A stretch of 64,000 bases of DNA from Leptospira semungkisensis (GCF_004770055.1 NZ_RQEP01000019.1:372001-436000); one strand, 5' to 3'; shown: positions 47,551-56,723, numbered from the stretch's first letter. Made by a program: numbers and translations. The notes: generated by a model not told the origin, from the letters alone.

Positions 47551-48006
47551 CTTTTAGCTAGTCCTACCCGGTTTTCCCGAAGGTGGGAACAGCATAGCGA
47601 TCGCTACATAAAGTATTCTTATATCAGGCTTATATTTCTAAGGGTTTGAGAAAAAAATAAGAGAAGGTTACAAAAAAGTTTTCCGCACCTGGAGAGTCAG
47701 TTTTTGTATACCAATTGTTATCTTAAAACACCACAGGTCCCAAAAAAGTCTCAATCTATCTTTTGGGACCTGGGACTAAGGTTCAACCTTTGCATTTGTA
47801 TTTCAGATTCGTTGAATCCAGAAATTCAAATCGGGAATTTCCTTTTTAGAACAATTGTTATATACAATTTATTCTAGATTTCGTTCTATCGTAAAATTTT
47901 GATCTGTTGGATGTCGAAGTGCCTACAAAAAATTTCCAATTCCAAGCCCATCCAAATGCATGAGGGAATTCTTGACAGAGAGGTTTGCTCCTAAAATCTC
48001 CCTGCC
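47551..48006. promoter_or_regulatory. Long divergent intergenic region with palindrome and repeated CAATTGTTAT
   Basis: 456 nt between the giant lipoprotein operon and the AraC-type regulator, read away from each other. It holds a 12-bp perfect inverted repeat at 47734-47772 and a 10-nt direct repeat CAATTGTTAT at 47712-47721 and 47852-47861. It is AT-rich throughout and no open frame looks real. Both promoters should lie here. Confidence 0.5.
47734..47772. other. 12-bp inverted repeat between divergent genes
   Basis: CAGGTCCCAAAA (47734-47745) and TTTTGGGACCTG (47761-47772) are perfect inverted repeats with a 15-nt spacer. No gene ends here, so a terminator role is unlikely. It may be an operator or a leader hairpin for the lipoprotein mRNA. 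Confidence 0.5.
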
Positions 48007-49158
48007 ATGCCCAATGCCGGACTGATAAGTCAAAGTTACGACAATACAAATCCTTGGTTCTTACTCTTTTGGGGAATCACACAGTTCGGAGCAGCACTCG
48101 GAATTCTAATGTCCTTGGGCCAATTGGTCATGGAAAAGAAGTCCTCTTTGAACCGACTCTTAGCCCTTCTATTCTTCCAAATGGGAATATTGCAAGTGAG
48201 CTTCCTACTACTAGTTTCCGGAAAATACATGGAGTTTCCCAGGATTTCCTTGACGGAATTCCCTTTGATAGCCTCGACTGGACCGATTTTGTTCGGAATA
48301 CATAGAGTCAGTCAGGACAAGGATTCAGAAAGAAGCCCATTTTTAGGACTTTCCGGGAAGCATCTGGTACTACCGGGCCTTGTTTGGATTACGTATCTGG
48401 CGGCCATCCTGATTCTTCCTACCGAGTACATGATAGGTAGGATCTCTCAATTCATGACCCAAACCGGATGGGGAGAAGGAGAAATCCTACTCGTAATTCC
48501 ACTTCTCAACCTCGGATTCTATATCTGGCTGATTCTAAGAGGGAGCTGGGACTTATTTAGGTGGGAGATCCTACAAGAAGAATGGACCGCTCGCATCCTT
48601 TTATTCATGGTCCTGGCAACCTTTGCGAACATGGCCTTTGGTGGGATCTTCTTGGCATTCAAATCCTCACTCTCCCTACTCGCCTGTTCCTCTATGATGG
48701 GGCTTAGCCTTTGTCTCGCGTATTTGATCGGTCATAAGCGCCCCGCCTTCTTCCAGACTTTACAGGAAGTGAGCGAGGCAACTCGCCAGAAATATGCACG
48801 TTCCCTTCTTCTGGGAGTAAACCGAGACGCCTTAAGAGAAAGCTTGAAACAACTCATGGAAAGAGACAAGCTCTATCGGGATGAGGAACTCACCCTGGCG
48901 GATCTTGCGGATGAGCTCGCTCTTTCCACACACCAGGTCTCGGAACTGATCAACCAAGAATTGGGAATCAACTTCTCCGCATTCGTAAATGATTATAGGA
49001 TCCAAGAAGCCTGCGAGCTTCTCCAGAAGGAACCGGATCGTTCCGTCTTGGACATTGCATTTGCTGTGGGCTTTGCTACCAAGTCCTCATTCCACAGAGC
49101 CTTTCAAAAACATACCGGCAAGACTCCTTCCCAATTCAGAGGAAGCGAGTCTGTTTGA
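48007..49158 (+). CDS. AraC-family regulator with N-terminal membrane domain
   Basis: 383 residues. Residues about 15-245 contain seven or so membrane helices (FLLFWGITQFGAALGILMSL; ILLFMVLATFANMAFGGIFL). Residues about 280-380 are an AraC-type double helix-turn-helix (LTLADLADELALSTHQVSEL; VLDIAFAVGFATKSSFHRAF, then FQKHTGKTPSQFR). The family of membrane-anchored AraC regulators senses envelope or lipid state. It lies 145 nt upstream of a fatty-acid desaturase gene in the same direction, a likely target. No signal peptide cleavage is expected. Confidence 0.88.
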   Translation: MPNAGLISQSYDNTNPWFLLFWGITQFGAALGILMSLGQLVMEKKSSLNRLLALLFFQMGILQVSFLLLVSGKYMEFPRISLTEFPLIASTGPILFGIHRVSQDKDSERSPFLGLSGKHLVLPGLVWITYLAAILILPTEYMIGRISQFMTQTGWGEGEILLVIPLLNLGFYIWLILRGSWDLFRWEILQEEWTARILLFMVLATFANMAFGGIFLAFKSSLSLLACSSMMGLSLCLAYLIGHKRPAFFQTLQEVSEATRQKYARSLLLGVNRDALRESLKQLMERDKLYRDEELTLADLADELALSTHQVSELINQELGINFSAFVNDYRIQEACELLQKEPDRSVLDIAFAVGFATKSSFHRAFQKHTGKTPSQFRGSESV

Positions 49159-49303
49159 TACCAAACTTTAGAGGTTCTTCTCCGCTGCCAGGGTAGATGT
49201 TTATAGAATGGGACAGGTTTCCTGGTGGCGTTCGATCAATTGGGACGACGGATCCGGAAATCTTTCGTAAGATAAATCATCTGAAAACAAACGGAGGAAA
49301 CCA

Positions 49304-50371
49304 ATGATCGCCGTCGCAGAAAAACAGACTCATCAGGTTCCAACCAAACTCTATCAAAGACTTTCTTCTAAAGAAAGAAGCAAGCGGATCATGAAATGGA
49401 TTCGCTTTCGCGACAAGAAGTTGCGTCAAAAATTCGGATTCTTAAAGCACCAAGATGCTCTTGGTCTTGCGATTACTCTAGGCTCCGCTGCGGGTATGAT
49501 CCTTTTCGGAAGTTTATACATTGCGGGAATAATCCCTGCTTGGACTTGCATCGTGGCAAACGGGGTTCTTGCTTCTATCTTGCATGAAGTGGAACACGAC
49601 CTTATCCACAATCTCTATTATAAGGACAATCTTAAGGTTCAAAATTTCATGTTTTGGACCGTATGGATCTTTCGAGGAAATACGGTAAGCCCTTGGTATA
49701 GAAGAATGATCCATACTCTTCACCATAAGGTTTCCGGTCACAAGGAAGATATAGAAGAGCGCCTCATCGGAAATGGAATGAGATTCGGCCTGAAAAGATT
49801 CATTACCATGCTGGATGGGAATATGTCCTTCTTATTCCAAGCTCATATTCTTAGAAGAGAAGCACCGAAGTTCAAGAGAAGTGAGATCACCAGATCCAGT
49901 TGGCCTTATCTTGTGATCTTCTATCATCTTTGGTACAACTTTCTGTTCATCAATTTATTTTATATTGGGAATGAACTCTTAGGAAAACCTGTAGAAGTTC
50001 CTGCTTGGTTGGATTCTATTCGTCATTTCCTGAATATTGCTGCGGTAGTTTATACCATCCCGAATTGGATCCGTCAGACTAGCATTCAAATCGTTTCTTC
50101 CAACATGCATTATTATGGGGATGTGAAGGGATTGTACGACCAAACGCAAGTATTGAATCGTTGGTTCTTATTTCCTCTTCATTTGTTCTGTTTCAATTTC
50201 GGAAGCACTCACGGCATCCACCATTTCGTGGTAAACCAACCATTCTATCTACGCCAAGCTGTGGCTCCCTTCGTTCATCCTGCGATGAAACGATATGGGA
50301 TCCGTTTCAATGACTTCGGAAGTATCTTCCGAGGAAATCGACTTGGAAATCAGGACGCATTGCTCGCTTAA
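49304..50371 (+). CDS. Membrane fatty-acid desaturase family protein
   Basis: 355 residues with membrane helices near 55-100 and 210-270 and three His boxes: HEVEHD (94-99), HTLHH (137-141) and HGIHH (303-307), which coordinate a di-iron centre in membrane desaturases and hydroxylases. A GGAGG ribosome site is 6 nt before the ATG. Position specificity or hydroxylase activity cannot be told. Upstream is the membrane AraC regulator, downstream a strong terminator, so it is likely transcribed alone or with that regulator. Substrate is probably a fatty acyl chain or a lipid. Confidence 0.85.
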   Translation: MIAVAEKQTHQVPTKLYQRLSSKERSKRIMKWIRFRDKKLRQKFGFLKHQDALGLAITLGSAAGMILFGSLYIAGIIPAWTCIVANGVLASILHEVEHDLIHNLYYKDNLKVQNFMFWTVWIFRGNTVSPWYRRMIHTLHHKVSGHKEDIEERLIGNGMRFGLKRFITMLDGNMSFLFQAHILRREAPKFKRSEITRSSWPYLVIFYHLWYNFLFINLFYIGNELLGKPVEVPAWLDSIRHFLNIAAVVYTIPNWIRQTSIQIVSSNMHYYGDVKGLYDQTQVLNRWFLFPLHLFCFNFGSTHGIHHFVVNQPFYLRQAVAPFVHPAMKRYGIRFNDFGSIFRGNRLGNQDALLA

Positions 50372-50391
50372 ACATTCACCTCTACCTTGCC

Positions 50392-50428
50392 GGATTTAGA
50401 CGAAAAAGAGATCTTTTCGTCTAAATCC
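50392..50428 (+). terminator. Intrinsic terminator after the desaturase gene
   Basis: GGATTTAGACGAAAA (50392-50406) and TTTTCGTCTAAATCC (50414-50428) form a 15-bp perfect stem with a 7-nt loop, followed by a T-rich TTCTCTTTG tail. It lies 20 nt after the desaturase stop. Confidence 0.85.
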
Positions 50429-50532
50429 TTCTCTTTGATCCTTGCGCTAATTATTACAAACTCTAGAATTTCAAGAATCGAGCTTAGGAATTTCTTTTCT
50501 TAAGCAATACCCATCTTAAACTGGACCTGCAA

Positions 50533-51399
50533 ATGCAGGAAAATCGACTTAGAACGTATCTTGAATTTCAGCTTTCTCAGATACTGATCAGCGGAAACGT
50601 TCTATTCGCTCAACTTCTCTCATATTCCCCTTCTATGATCAATTGGGGAAGAACCCTATTCTCCTTTATTCTTCTTGGACTCGTTCTTTATATTCGCAAG
50701 CGGCCCTTCTTCTTTCCTACTAAAAAAGAAAACCTGATCTCACTAGCATTAGGAGTCGTCTTAGCGGTTCATTGGGTTACATTCTTCGCGTCGGCCCAGA
50801 AAGCAAATATTGCGATCGCAGTCTTGACTCTATTTACCCATCCTGTCTGGACTGTTTTACTCGAACCTTTATTCTTTCCATCCAGAGTAAAGGTATTGGA
50901 TTTAGGAATGGCGCTTTTAGTCTTCTTCGGGATGTGGATCCTTGTTCCTAGTTTTGATCTCAATAATTCTTATATGATCGCAGTTAGTCTTGGACTCATT
51001 TCTTCTCTTTGCATGGCATTCCGAAATCTTCTAACGAAGAAGTATCTGTCAAGTCATGGCTCCACTCAAGTGATCTTTCATCAGACACTGGTGACTTGTT
51101 TTCTATTAAGTCCTGTTTTATTCTTCGAACCTATTTTTTCTACTACGAGAGATTGGAGCCTGATCATACTCTTGGGAGTTTTCTTAACTGCGATCGGACA
51201 TACCTTCTATATCAAGGCAGTGTTCCGAATGAAGGTAAAGACAGCAGGACTTCTTTCGACTGTGCAGCCGGTGTATTCGGCAATCCTTGCCTGGTTGATT
51301 TTAGGAGAAGTCCCCAGAAAAGAAGAATTTATCGGCGGAGGATTTATTCTTCTCGCTGCTTGCATAGAAACATTGCGTTATCAGAAAAAGACGGAATAG
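50533..51399 (+). CDS. EamA/DMT-family transporter
   Basis: 288 residues with about ten membrane helices in two halves, the typical EamA duplication (LISGNVLFAQLLSYSPSMIN...; ILLGVFLTAIGHTFYIKA). It is a drug/metabolite-type exporter; the substrate is unknown. Next gene starts 4 nt after its stop (TAG TTCT ATG), so the two are translationally coupled. The start has only a weak ribosome site. Confidence 0.85.
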   Translation: MQENRLRTYLEFQLSQILISGNVLFAQLLSYSPSMINWGRTLFSFILLGLVLYIRKRPFFFPTKKENLISLALGVVLAVHWVTFFASAQKANIAIAVLTLFTHPVWTVLLEPLFFPSRVKVLDLGMALLVFFGMWILVPSFDLNNSYMIAVSLGLISSLCMAFRNLLTKKYLSSHGSTQVIFHQTLVTCFLLSPVLFFEPIFSTTRDWSLIILLGVFLTAIGHTFYIKAVFRMKVKTAGLLSTVQPVYSAILAWLILGEVPRKEEFIGGGFILLAACIETLRYQKKTE

Positions 51400-51403
51400 T
51401 TCT

Positions 51404-53095
51404 ATGCTCGCCTTAGTAGACGGTTCTGCCCCCTTCTTCTTAGAGTCTTCCAAGAGATCTCAAAACTGGTCCAAGGCACCTCTTTCTCATTTAGAAAAAT
51501 CTTCTCTACCTTCCCGCAAGAAACATAAAAGAGTACGAGAATCTTTTTCTAAATATACCAAGCGAATTTCTAAATTAGGATTCAACGCGATTAGCCTAGA
51601 TGAGTTTTGTTATTTGGCGAATTATAGTTTCTATCCCTTTCCTTTAGCGGAGAAGATACGCTCCTATCGAAAGAAATATAAGAAGCTATTTAAGATCGCT
51701 ACCTCTCAAGGCCTCCAGATCTTTCTTACAAGCGATTTCTTTTCCGTAAACGAATTCATTTCCAAACATACGGGGAATGAACTGGGAAAGATCATAACAC
51801 TTTTTGAAAGCGCATTAGAGGATGTATTCTCTACCTTTCCAGAAATCTCTGGAATCATTCTTAGGATAGGCGAATCGGATGGGGTGGATGTAACCGGCGA
51901 CTTCAGAAGCAAACTCTTTCTCAAAACACCTGCAGAGGCGAATCGTTTTCTAAAAGAGATCCTGCCTGTCTTCGAAAAGCATAACAAAACTTTAATATTC
52001 AGGACCTGGACCTTAGGTGCTTACGAGATAGGAGACTTGATCTGGAATCCAAAAACCTATAAGAAAGTATTCCAAGGAATCGATAGTAAATCCTTTATCA
52101 TTTCCTTAAAATACGGAGAAGGCGACTTCTTTAGGCATCTTTCCCTAAACCCTCTCTTTTTCGCGGACGAAAGACCTAAGCTACTGGAATTGCAAGCAAG
52201 AAGGGAATATGAAGGCTTCGGAGAATATCCTAGTTTCGTCGGTTGGCAATATGAGAATTATAGAAACCAACTCTTGGGAAAGGCGAATTTAGCAGGCATC
52301 AGCGTTTGGACCCAAACCGGCGGCTGGTCTTCCTTTCAGAATATTACGTTTTTAAAAGGTTCTTCTTATTGGAACGAATTGAATTCATTCGTATCCCTGA
52401 AACTATTCACGGAACCGAATTGGACTCTCGAAGATTGCCTCCAAAAATTTTATGGCAAGAAAGACTTAAACGATTTCATTCGCTTTCTTAGATTGAGCGA
52501 TCTAGTGATCGAAAATCTTCTCTATGATCCTTGCTTTGCAAAGCAGAGCTTCTATGTTCATAGGGTCCGAATCCCAACCCTTTTGCATATTACCTGGGAC
52601 AGAATCACAGTCTCGGATCCATTCAGATCGGTTTATTCTGTTTTGAACTCTACACCTTCCGAATCTATGCGCTTAGGAGAAGAAGCATTTTCTTCCTTAG
52701 AAGAAATGAAACGCATCTCCAAAAAATTGGATCTACCTTACGATTTTAGATTCCAGTCCAAAACATTCCGACTTATACTGAATTGCAGAAAGCTTCTTTA
52801 TACGGAAGACGTGGCCTTATTTTTAGAAACGAAACGACTAGCGAAAGAATTCCATAAAAAGTATCCTAAAACGTTTCGCTTTCAGATCTCCAGGCCTAAG
52901 TCCAAGCCTTCTTTTGTTTCCGGCTTATTCTTGAAATTGTTTCTAAGAAGAAGAAGCAAGTACCGCCTCTTGGACAAGATCCTCTTCCATCCTATATTAA
53001 GAAAGATCTACTACCTGGTATTTTTAGGCATACGAAGCAGACTTCCGGATTTTATCAACAGACAAGGAATGCCGATCCGCGAATTACTCAGCTGA
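51404..53095 (+). CDS. Putative TIM-barrel glycosidase-like protein
   Basis: 563 residues, no signal peptide, no membrane helix. The middle (about 40-330) reads as an (alpha/beta)8 barrel: strand/loop segments FNAISLDEF, GIILRIGESDGVDVTGDF, LIFRTWTLGAYEIGD, IISLKYGEGDFFR, LELQARREYEGFGEYPSF and GISVWTQTGGWS. Glu and Asp at strand ends (IGESDG, EYEGFGEYP) are candidate catalytic residues. Pattern recalls alpha-glucuronidase-like barrels but I could not assign a GH family. The C-terminal third is basic and helical. It follows the EamA gene by 4 nt and leads to a MORN lipoprotein. Confidence 0.6.
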   Translation: MLALVDGSAPFFLESSKRSQNWSKAPLSHLEKSSLPSRKKHKRVRESFSKYTKRISKLGFNAISLDEFCYLANYSFYPFPLAEKIRSYRKKYKKLFKIATSQGLQIFLTSDFFSVNEFISKHTGNELGKIITLFESALEDVFSTFPEISGIILRIGESDGVDVTGDFRSKLFLKTPAEANRFLKEILPVFEKHNKTLIFRTWTLGAYEIGDLIWNPKTYKKVFQGIDSKSFIISLKYGEGDFFRHLSLNPLFFADERPKLLELQARREYEGFGEYPSFVGWQYENYRNQLLGKANLAGISVWTQTGGWSSFQNITFLKGSSYWNELNSFVSLKLFTEPNWTLEDCLQKFYGKKDLNDFIRFLRLSDLVIENLLYDPCFAKQSFYVHRVRIPTLLHITWDRITVSDPFRSVYSVLNSTPSESMRLGEEAFSSLEEMKRISKKLDLPYDFRFQSKTFRLILNCRKLLYTEDVALFLETKRLAKEFHKKYPKTFRFQISRPKSKPSFVSGLFLKLFLRRRSKYRLLDKILFHPILRKIYYLVFLGIRSRLPDFINRQGMPIRELLS

Positions 53096-53138
53096 AATCG
53101 GATTGACGGATCTCTCCGGAAGATGGAAAATCCTTCCC

Positions 53139-53702
53139 ATGTTCCCTTTTACCAATCGCATCCTGGCAATCCTTTTCGCAATTTTTCTAATATTCAATTG
53201 TTCCAGCTCGGATACAAAAGACTCCTCTACTTCCGGCGGATCCTCAGGAAATCAATCCTCTTCTGATACGAGCGCTTCTTCTCGTTCCGTAAATCTGGGA
53301 GACGAGTCCGAGGATGGAAATTGCGAAGCAGGCGATTGTGAGAACGGGAACGGAACTTATGTATATTCTACTGGAGACAAATACGTAGGCGGTTTTAAGA
53401 ACGGACTTAGAGATGGTAGAGGAAAATTCGAATATAAGAACGGAGATAAATTCGAAGGAAGTTTTCAATCCGATCAGAAAGAAGGATCCGGAACTTATTC
53501 TTATTCCAATGGAACCTTGCTCCAAGGAAATTTTTCAGGCGGAGTCTTGAAAGGACCGGGAACAGTTACATTCTCCGATGGAAGTTCTCTCGAAGCAGAG
53601 TTCAAGGATAACGCAAACTCTAATCCAGGAAAATTCACTCGAGCAGATGGCTCGGAAGGCGAATGCTCTCTCCAGAACAAAGCGGTCTTCTGCTCCAAAT
53701 AA
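53139..53702 (+). CDS. MORN-repeat lipoprotein
   Basis: 187 residues from the ATG at 53139; a TTG at 53103 would add 12 residues before the signal peptide. The lipobox LIFNC gives lipid attachment, then a Ser/Asp/Gly-rich linker, then four MORN repeats (GNGTYVYSTGDKYVGGFKNG, GRGKFEYKNGDKFEGSF, GSGTYSYSNGTLLQGNF, GPGTVTFSDGSSLEAEF). Two late Cys (GECS, VFCSK) may form a disulfide. MORN repeats often bind lipid or peptidoglycan-related partners; here only a scaffold role can be said. It is the third gene of the EamA operon, 43 nt after the barrel protein. Confidence 0.82.
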   Translation: MFPFTNRILAILFAIFLIFNCSSSDTKDSSTSGGSSGNQSSSDTSASSRSVNLGDESEDGNCEAGDCENGNGTYVYSTGDKYVGGFKNGLRDGRGKFEYKNGDKFEGSFQSDQKEGSGTYSYSNGTLLQGNFSGGVLKGPGTVTFSDGSSLEAEFKDNANSNPGKFTRADGSEGECSLQNKAVFCSK

Positions 53703-53752
53703 AAGTTTTCATTAGAACAAAAGAACGCTCTCGTTTTCTCTAAAAAAAAAAT

Positions 53753-53959
53753 TCAATGAGGAATTGGATAACCCAGTTCCTTATGGATCAATTCATAGAC
53801 TTTATCATGAGTAGAATGATAGATCTCCTTAGAAGCACATTTTTCCTTTAAGAATTCGCGGACCTTTTGGTGATCCGGATACAGTCCGGCAACGTAATTG
53901 ATCTCATGATCCTCATGACAGTTAAAAAGGTTCTTGTCCTTCGACATATCTCTGGCCAT
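53753..53959 (-). CDS. Small soluble protein of unknown function
   Basis: 68 residues, start with AGGAAAG upstream of the ATG at 53959. It is rich in His, Lys, Asp and Tyr (FNCHEDHEINYVAGLYPDH; HSTHDKVYELIHKELGYP) with two Cys, no export signal. No family recognised. It follows the lipoprotein at 53993 by 33 nt on the same strand, suggesting co-transcription. Confidence 0.55.
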   Translation of the reverse strand: MARDMSKDKNLFNCHEDHEINYVAGLYPDHQKVREFLKEKCASKEIYHSTHDKVYELIHKELGYPIPH

Positions 53960-53992
53960 AATACTTTCCTATTCTAATTTCTTAATATAGAA

Positions 53993-54577
53993 TCACTCTT
54001 CGGAATGGGAATGTCCTGCTTGATTCTCCCATTCTTTCGCCTGAGAAGGATCCACTCTTACCAAAGTATGGGTGATATCGAACTCTTCGCTCGCCCAATT
54101 CGGCATGGTTCGGATCTCCACTACTCTATACCAAACGGATCCAGGTTCCACTTGGAACAAATGGTTCACGCATAGACATTTAAACTTAAAGCCGAACCCG
54201 AACTCAGGCGGATTTACTGCATGAGGAGCCGCAAAGAAGTATAACTTTTCCTGAGTAGTATTCTTATATACCAATGAGAACTTTCTAGTTTCTCCCGCGC
54301 TCAATACCAATTGAGAGCCCTCAATCGGAGAAGATACGGGGATCTCGGAAAGGCTTGCTCCAGTTCCGGTATCCCATAGACGGACCGGTCTCTGGGAAGC
54401 AAGCTCATAGATCTCCATCTTACCGGGAAGTCCCTTGTACAACCAATTGATCCGAACAGGAACTCCTCCCTTCTTTCCCGAGAGATTTAAAGAGAAGGAT
54501 TCATCGGAGCCTTCCTTCTTACAAAAAGAAAGAGAGAAAAAAGCTAGCAGAAGTATTAGAAATTTCCGATTTTGCAT
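53993..54577 (-). CDS. Lipoprotein with CLC motif and His-rich C terminus
   Basis: 194 residues. Signal ends at the lipobox LSFC. Residues about 50-190 read as a beta-sandwich (GKMEIYELASQRPVRLWD; GETRKFSLVYKNTTQEKLYFF) with a KFKCLCVNHLFQVEPGS motif near 132-148 and a C-terminal GHSHSEE tail. CxC plus nearby His resembles copper-handling proteins of the Cox11 type, but the fold is not a clear match, so metal binding is only a suggestion. It directly follows the lipoprotein gene at 54579 (one nt apart) and precedes the small gene. Confidence 0.65.
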   Translation of the reverse strand: MQNRKFLILLLAFFSLSFCKKEGSDESFSLNLSGKKGGVPVRINWLYKGLPGKMEIYELASQRPVRLWDTGTGASLSEIPVSSPIEGSQLVLSAGETRKFSLVYKNTTQEKLYFFAAPHAVNPPEFGFGFKFKCLCVNHLFQVEPGSVWYRVVEIRTMPNWASEEFDITHTLVRVDPSQAKEWENQAGHSHSEE

Positions 54578-54578
54578 C

Positions 54579-56066
54579 TTACTCTTGGATCAATTCAAGA
54601 GTGGAGAATTCGAAAGTCTTTCCAGGGTTTTCGTTTTGCACGTAGATCTTATCTCCGGACTTACGTATGCGGATCGTTTCTTGGAAGATCTTTTCTCCGT
54701 TTTCTGGATCGTCGCTTCGATTGCAATCCCTACCGCAACCATTGCAATCTCCGCCGTAGTATTCTTCGTTATACTCCCTCGCGCTCATTTTTCTCACGAG
54801 CCCGAAGATCCTAAGCTTTAATCCGTCAGGCTTTGCTTCTTTAATTTCATAATTTCCTAATGCAAAGAAAGTCTTATTGATCTTTCCGGGTCCGTCTGTT
54901 TCTGCAGAAGAAGTATTTCCCTCGAAGAATAAACTTCCATCGGATCTCAAACGAAGGGTCCAATTCGAAGACAAAAGTTCAGGCTGAGCAGTTTCCTGAT
55001 TTGCAGCAGCCTCTTCGGAAGAAGGAGAAGGAGGAGTCTCTCCGGCTTGCGGTTGCTCCGTACTCGGAGCTGCAGTAGGAATGCTTCCGTAAAACTCACT
55101 TCCTACAAAACTCCAATTCAGAACGTTAGTCACTCCTGCCGCAGTAAATTGGAAGAAATTATGTTTTGCGATCTTATGGACTTGTTCCATCGGGTTCGGA
55201 AGCAACCATTCTTCTCCATCGGAGAAACGGATCTCGCTGATCACGAGTCCCTTATAATCTTTTCCTTCGTAAATGGAATCCACTGTGAGTTTTAGATTCT
55301 TTCCTTCGAAAGGTTTAGGTAAAGCGATTGTCTGAGGTCCCAAAACATCTTGGACTTCTATTTTCTCGGAATATCCACCGTCTCCAGTCAAGGTTGCGGT
55401 CTTCAATCTTCCGTTTGTCTGACAATGTCTATCGGATCTCTGATAGCCGTTCCAGATCTTGATCGAAGTTATTTTCTGTTTTTCTTTAAAAGAAAAATCT
55501 AATGCGACTCCCTTTCCTTTCTTATCCGATGCCCAAGCATACTCATATCTGGAATCGAAAAGATTCATTACATCATAAGAAAGATTCGGTTTTGCAGTCT
55601 CGGAAGCAGTTACACTCGCATCCACAACTTTTGGTCCCTTCCACTTAAGCTTGGAACCTTTCTCGTCGTAGAAACTGATCTTTTGGATACAAACATCCGG
55701 ATTCTTGTGAAAATTAAAAGTCACAGATCTTGTATTTCTGGGAGTATCGAATTTGACGACTGCAGTAGAGCCTTTCTCCAAATCTTGGCTATATTCATCA
55801 AAATTAATATAGGCGGTAATCGGTTCGGAGAACTCTCCGTTACAAGACTCAACTTCTATTTTGGATAATTGAAATGTCTCGTCCGGATAAAAATGAAGTT
55901 TTACGAACTTCGCCCCTTTTTCCGGTCTCCAGTTCTTTCCATCCAAGATATCGAACGGAAGGCCGCTTTCCATTGAAGTAGCGGTAATCATAGAGACAGG
56001 CAATTTCTTTCCGCACTCGAATAGAAGCGAAGCGCAAAGCACCAAAAGTAAATATTTTTTAAACAT
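54579..56066 (-). CDS. Lipoprotein with discoidin/NADase-type glycan-binding-like domains
   Basis: 495 residues with lipobox LFEC (lipid at about C18). Residues about 160-290 show the discoidin-like pattern NLFDSRYEYAWASDKKGKG, KITSIKIWNGYQRSD, GLVISEIRFSDGEEW, typical of a glycan-binding domain annotated beside NADase domains. A first similar module occupies about 35-135. Residues about 330-370 are a Gly/Pro/Gln linker, then a C-terminal beta domain (about 370-495) with four Cys in CNGCGRDC. It leads a minus-strand set of three genes. A carbohydrate-binding surface role is inference. Confidence 0.65.
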   Translation of the reverse strand: MFKKYLLLVLCASLLFECGKKLPVSMITATSMESGLPFDILDGKNWRPEKGAKFVKLHFYPDETFQLSKIEVESCNGEFSEPITAYINFDEYSQDLEKGSTAVVKFDTPRNTRSVTFNFHKNPDVCIQKISFYDEKGSKLKWKGPKVVDASVTASETAKPNLSYDVMNLFDSRYEYAWASDKKGKGVALDFSFKEKQKITSIKIWNGYQRSDRHCQTNGRLKTATLTGDGGYSEKIEVQDVLGPQTIALPKPFEGKNLKLTVDSIYEGKDYKGLVISEIRFSDGEEWLLPNPMEQVHKIAKHNFFQFTAAGVTNVLNWSFVGSEFYGSIPTAAPSTEQPQAGETPPSPSSEEAAANQETAQPELLSSNWTLRLRSDGSLFFEGNTSSAETDGPGKINKTFFALGNYEIKEAKPDGLKLRIFGLVRKMSAREYNEEYYGGDCNGCGRDCNRSDDPENGEKIFQETIRIRKSGDKIYVQNENPGKTFEFSTLELIQE

Positions 56067-56254
56067 AGGTATTTCTCCCTATCGAATCAGCAAAGAGCAG
56101 AAATATCTTTCCTGGAGATCCGAGAAAACCCAAAAATGATGGGTCTGGCTTATTTTTTACTTCTATTTTGGAGCCAGATTTAGCTTTTAAACCGTCTCAA
56201 AATATGATTGGCGGAATCCAAAGAGTGCAATACGCTTACGTATAGGAAGATCCA

Positions 56255-56686
56255 ATGTCTATCCCTAGTAGATACTCCATAGCAATCCATATCCTATCCT
56301 TGATCGAAAAAGACGGAGAAGAAGCAAGTTCCTCTCAAGTCATGGCGGATAGCATAGGAACAAATCCTGTGGTAGTCAGAAGCCTGATGGGAAAGCTAAA
56401 GAAGGCAGGATTAATCCAATCCAAGCAAGGGGTAACTGGTGCCAAACTCGCCAAGTCCCCAGAAGAGATCCGTCTTATCCAGATCTACAAGGCAGTAGAA
56501 TCAGAAGGTCCACTCTTCTCTATCCATGATAAACCGAATCCAAAATGTCCTGTAGGAAAGAAGATCCAAACTGCTCTCACGGGAATCTTTCAAGAAGCAC
56601 AGTCTGCCTTAGAGGCCAAATTGGCAGAGTTCAATCTGTCTGACGTGATCTATAACCTGGATTCGGATAAAAAGAAAAGAGCTTAA
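56255..56686 (+). CDS. Rrf2-family transcriptional regulator
   Basis: 143 residues with the Rrf2 winged helix: SRYSIAIHILSLIEKDG, SSQVMADSIGTNPVVVRSLM and the wing GLIQSKQGVTGAKLAK. The region where Fe-S Rrf2 proteins have three Cys holds only one Cys (PNPKCPVGKKI), so this is a YwnA-like member lacking a cluster but perhaps sensing oxidants through that Cys. It faces the NAD(P)-binding gene at 56784; a 27-nt palindrome lies 37 nt after its stop, in the promoter of that gene. It probably represses it and perhaps itself. Confidence 0.88.
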   Translation: MSIPSRYSIAIHILSLIEKDGEEASSSQVMADSIGTNPVVVRSLMGKLKKAGLIQSKQGVTGAKLAKSPEEIRLIQIYKAVESEGPLFSIHDKPNPKCPVGKKIQTALTGIFQEAQSALEAKLAEFNLSDVIYNLDSDKKKRA

Positions 56687-56723
56687 AATTTAAGAGAAAA
56701 CTTTCCTTCTTCTTCTCAAATTT

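Noticed and set aside
47858..48049. 63-codon minus-strand frame in the divergent gap
   Set aside because: Odd composition, overlaps the start of the AraC gene, and has no ribosome site; the gap is better read as regulatory.
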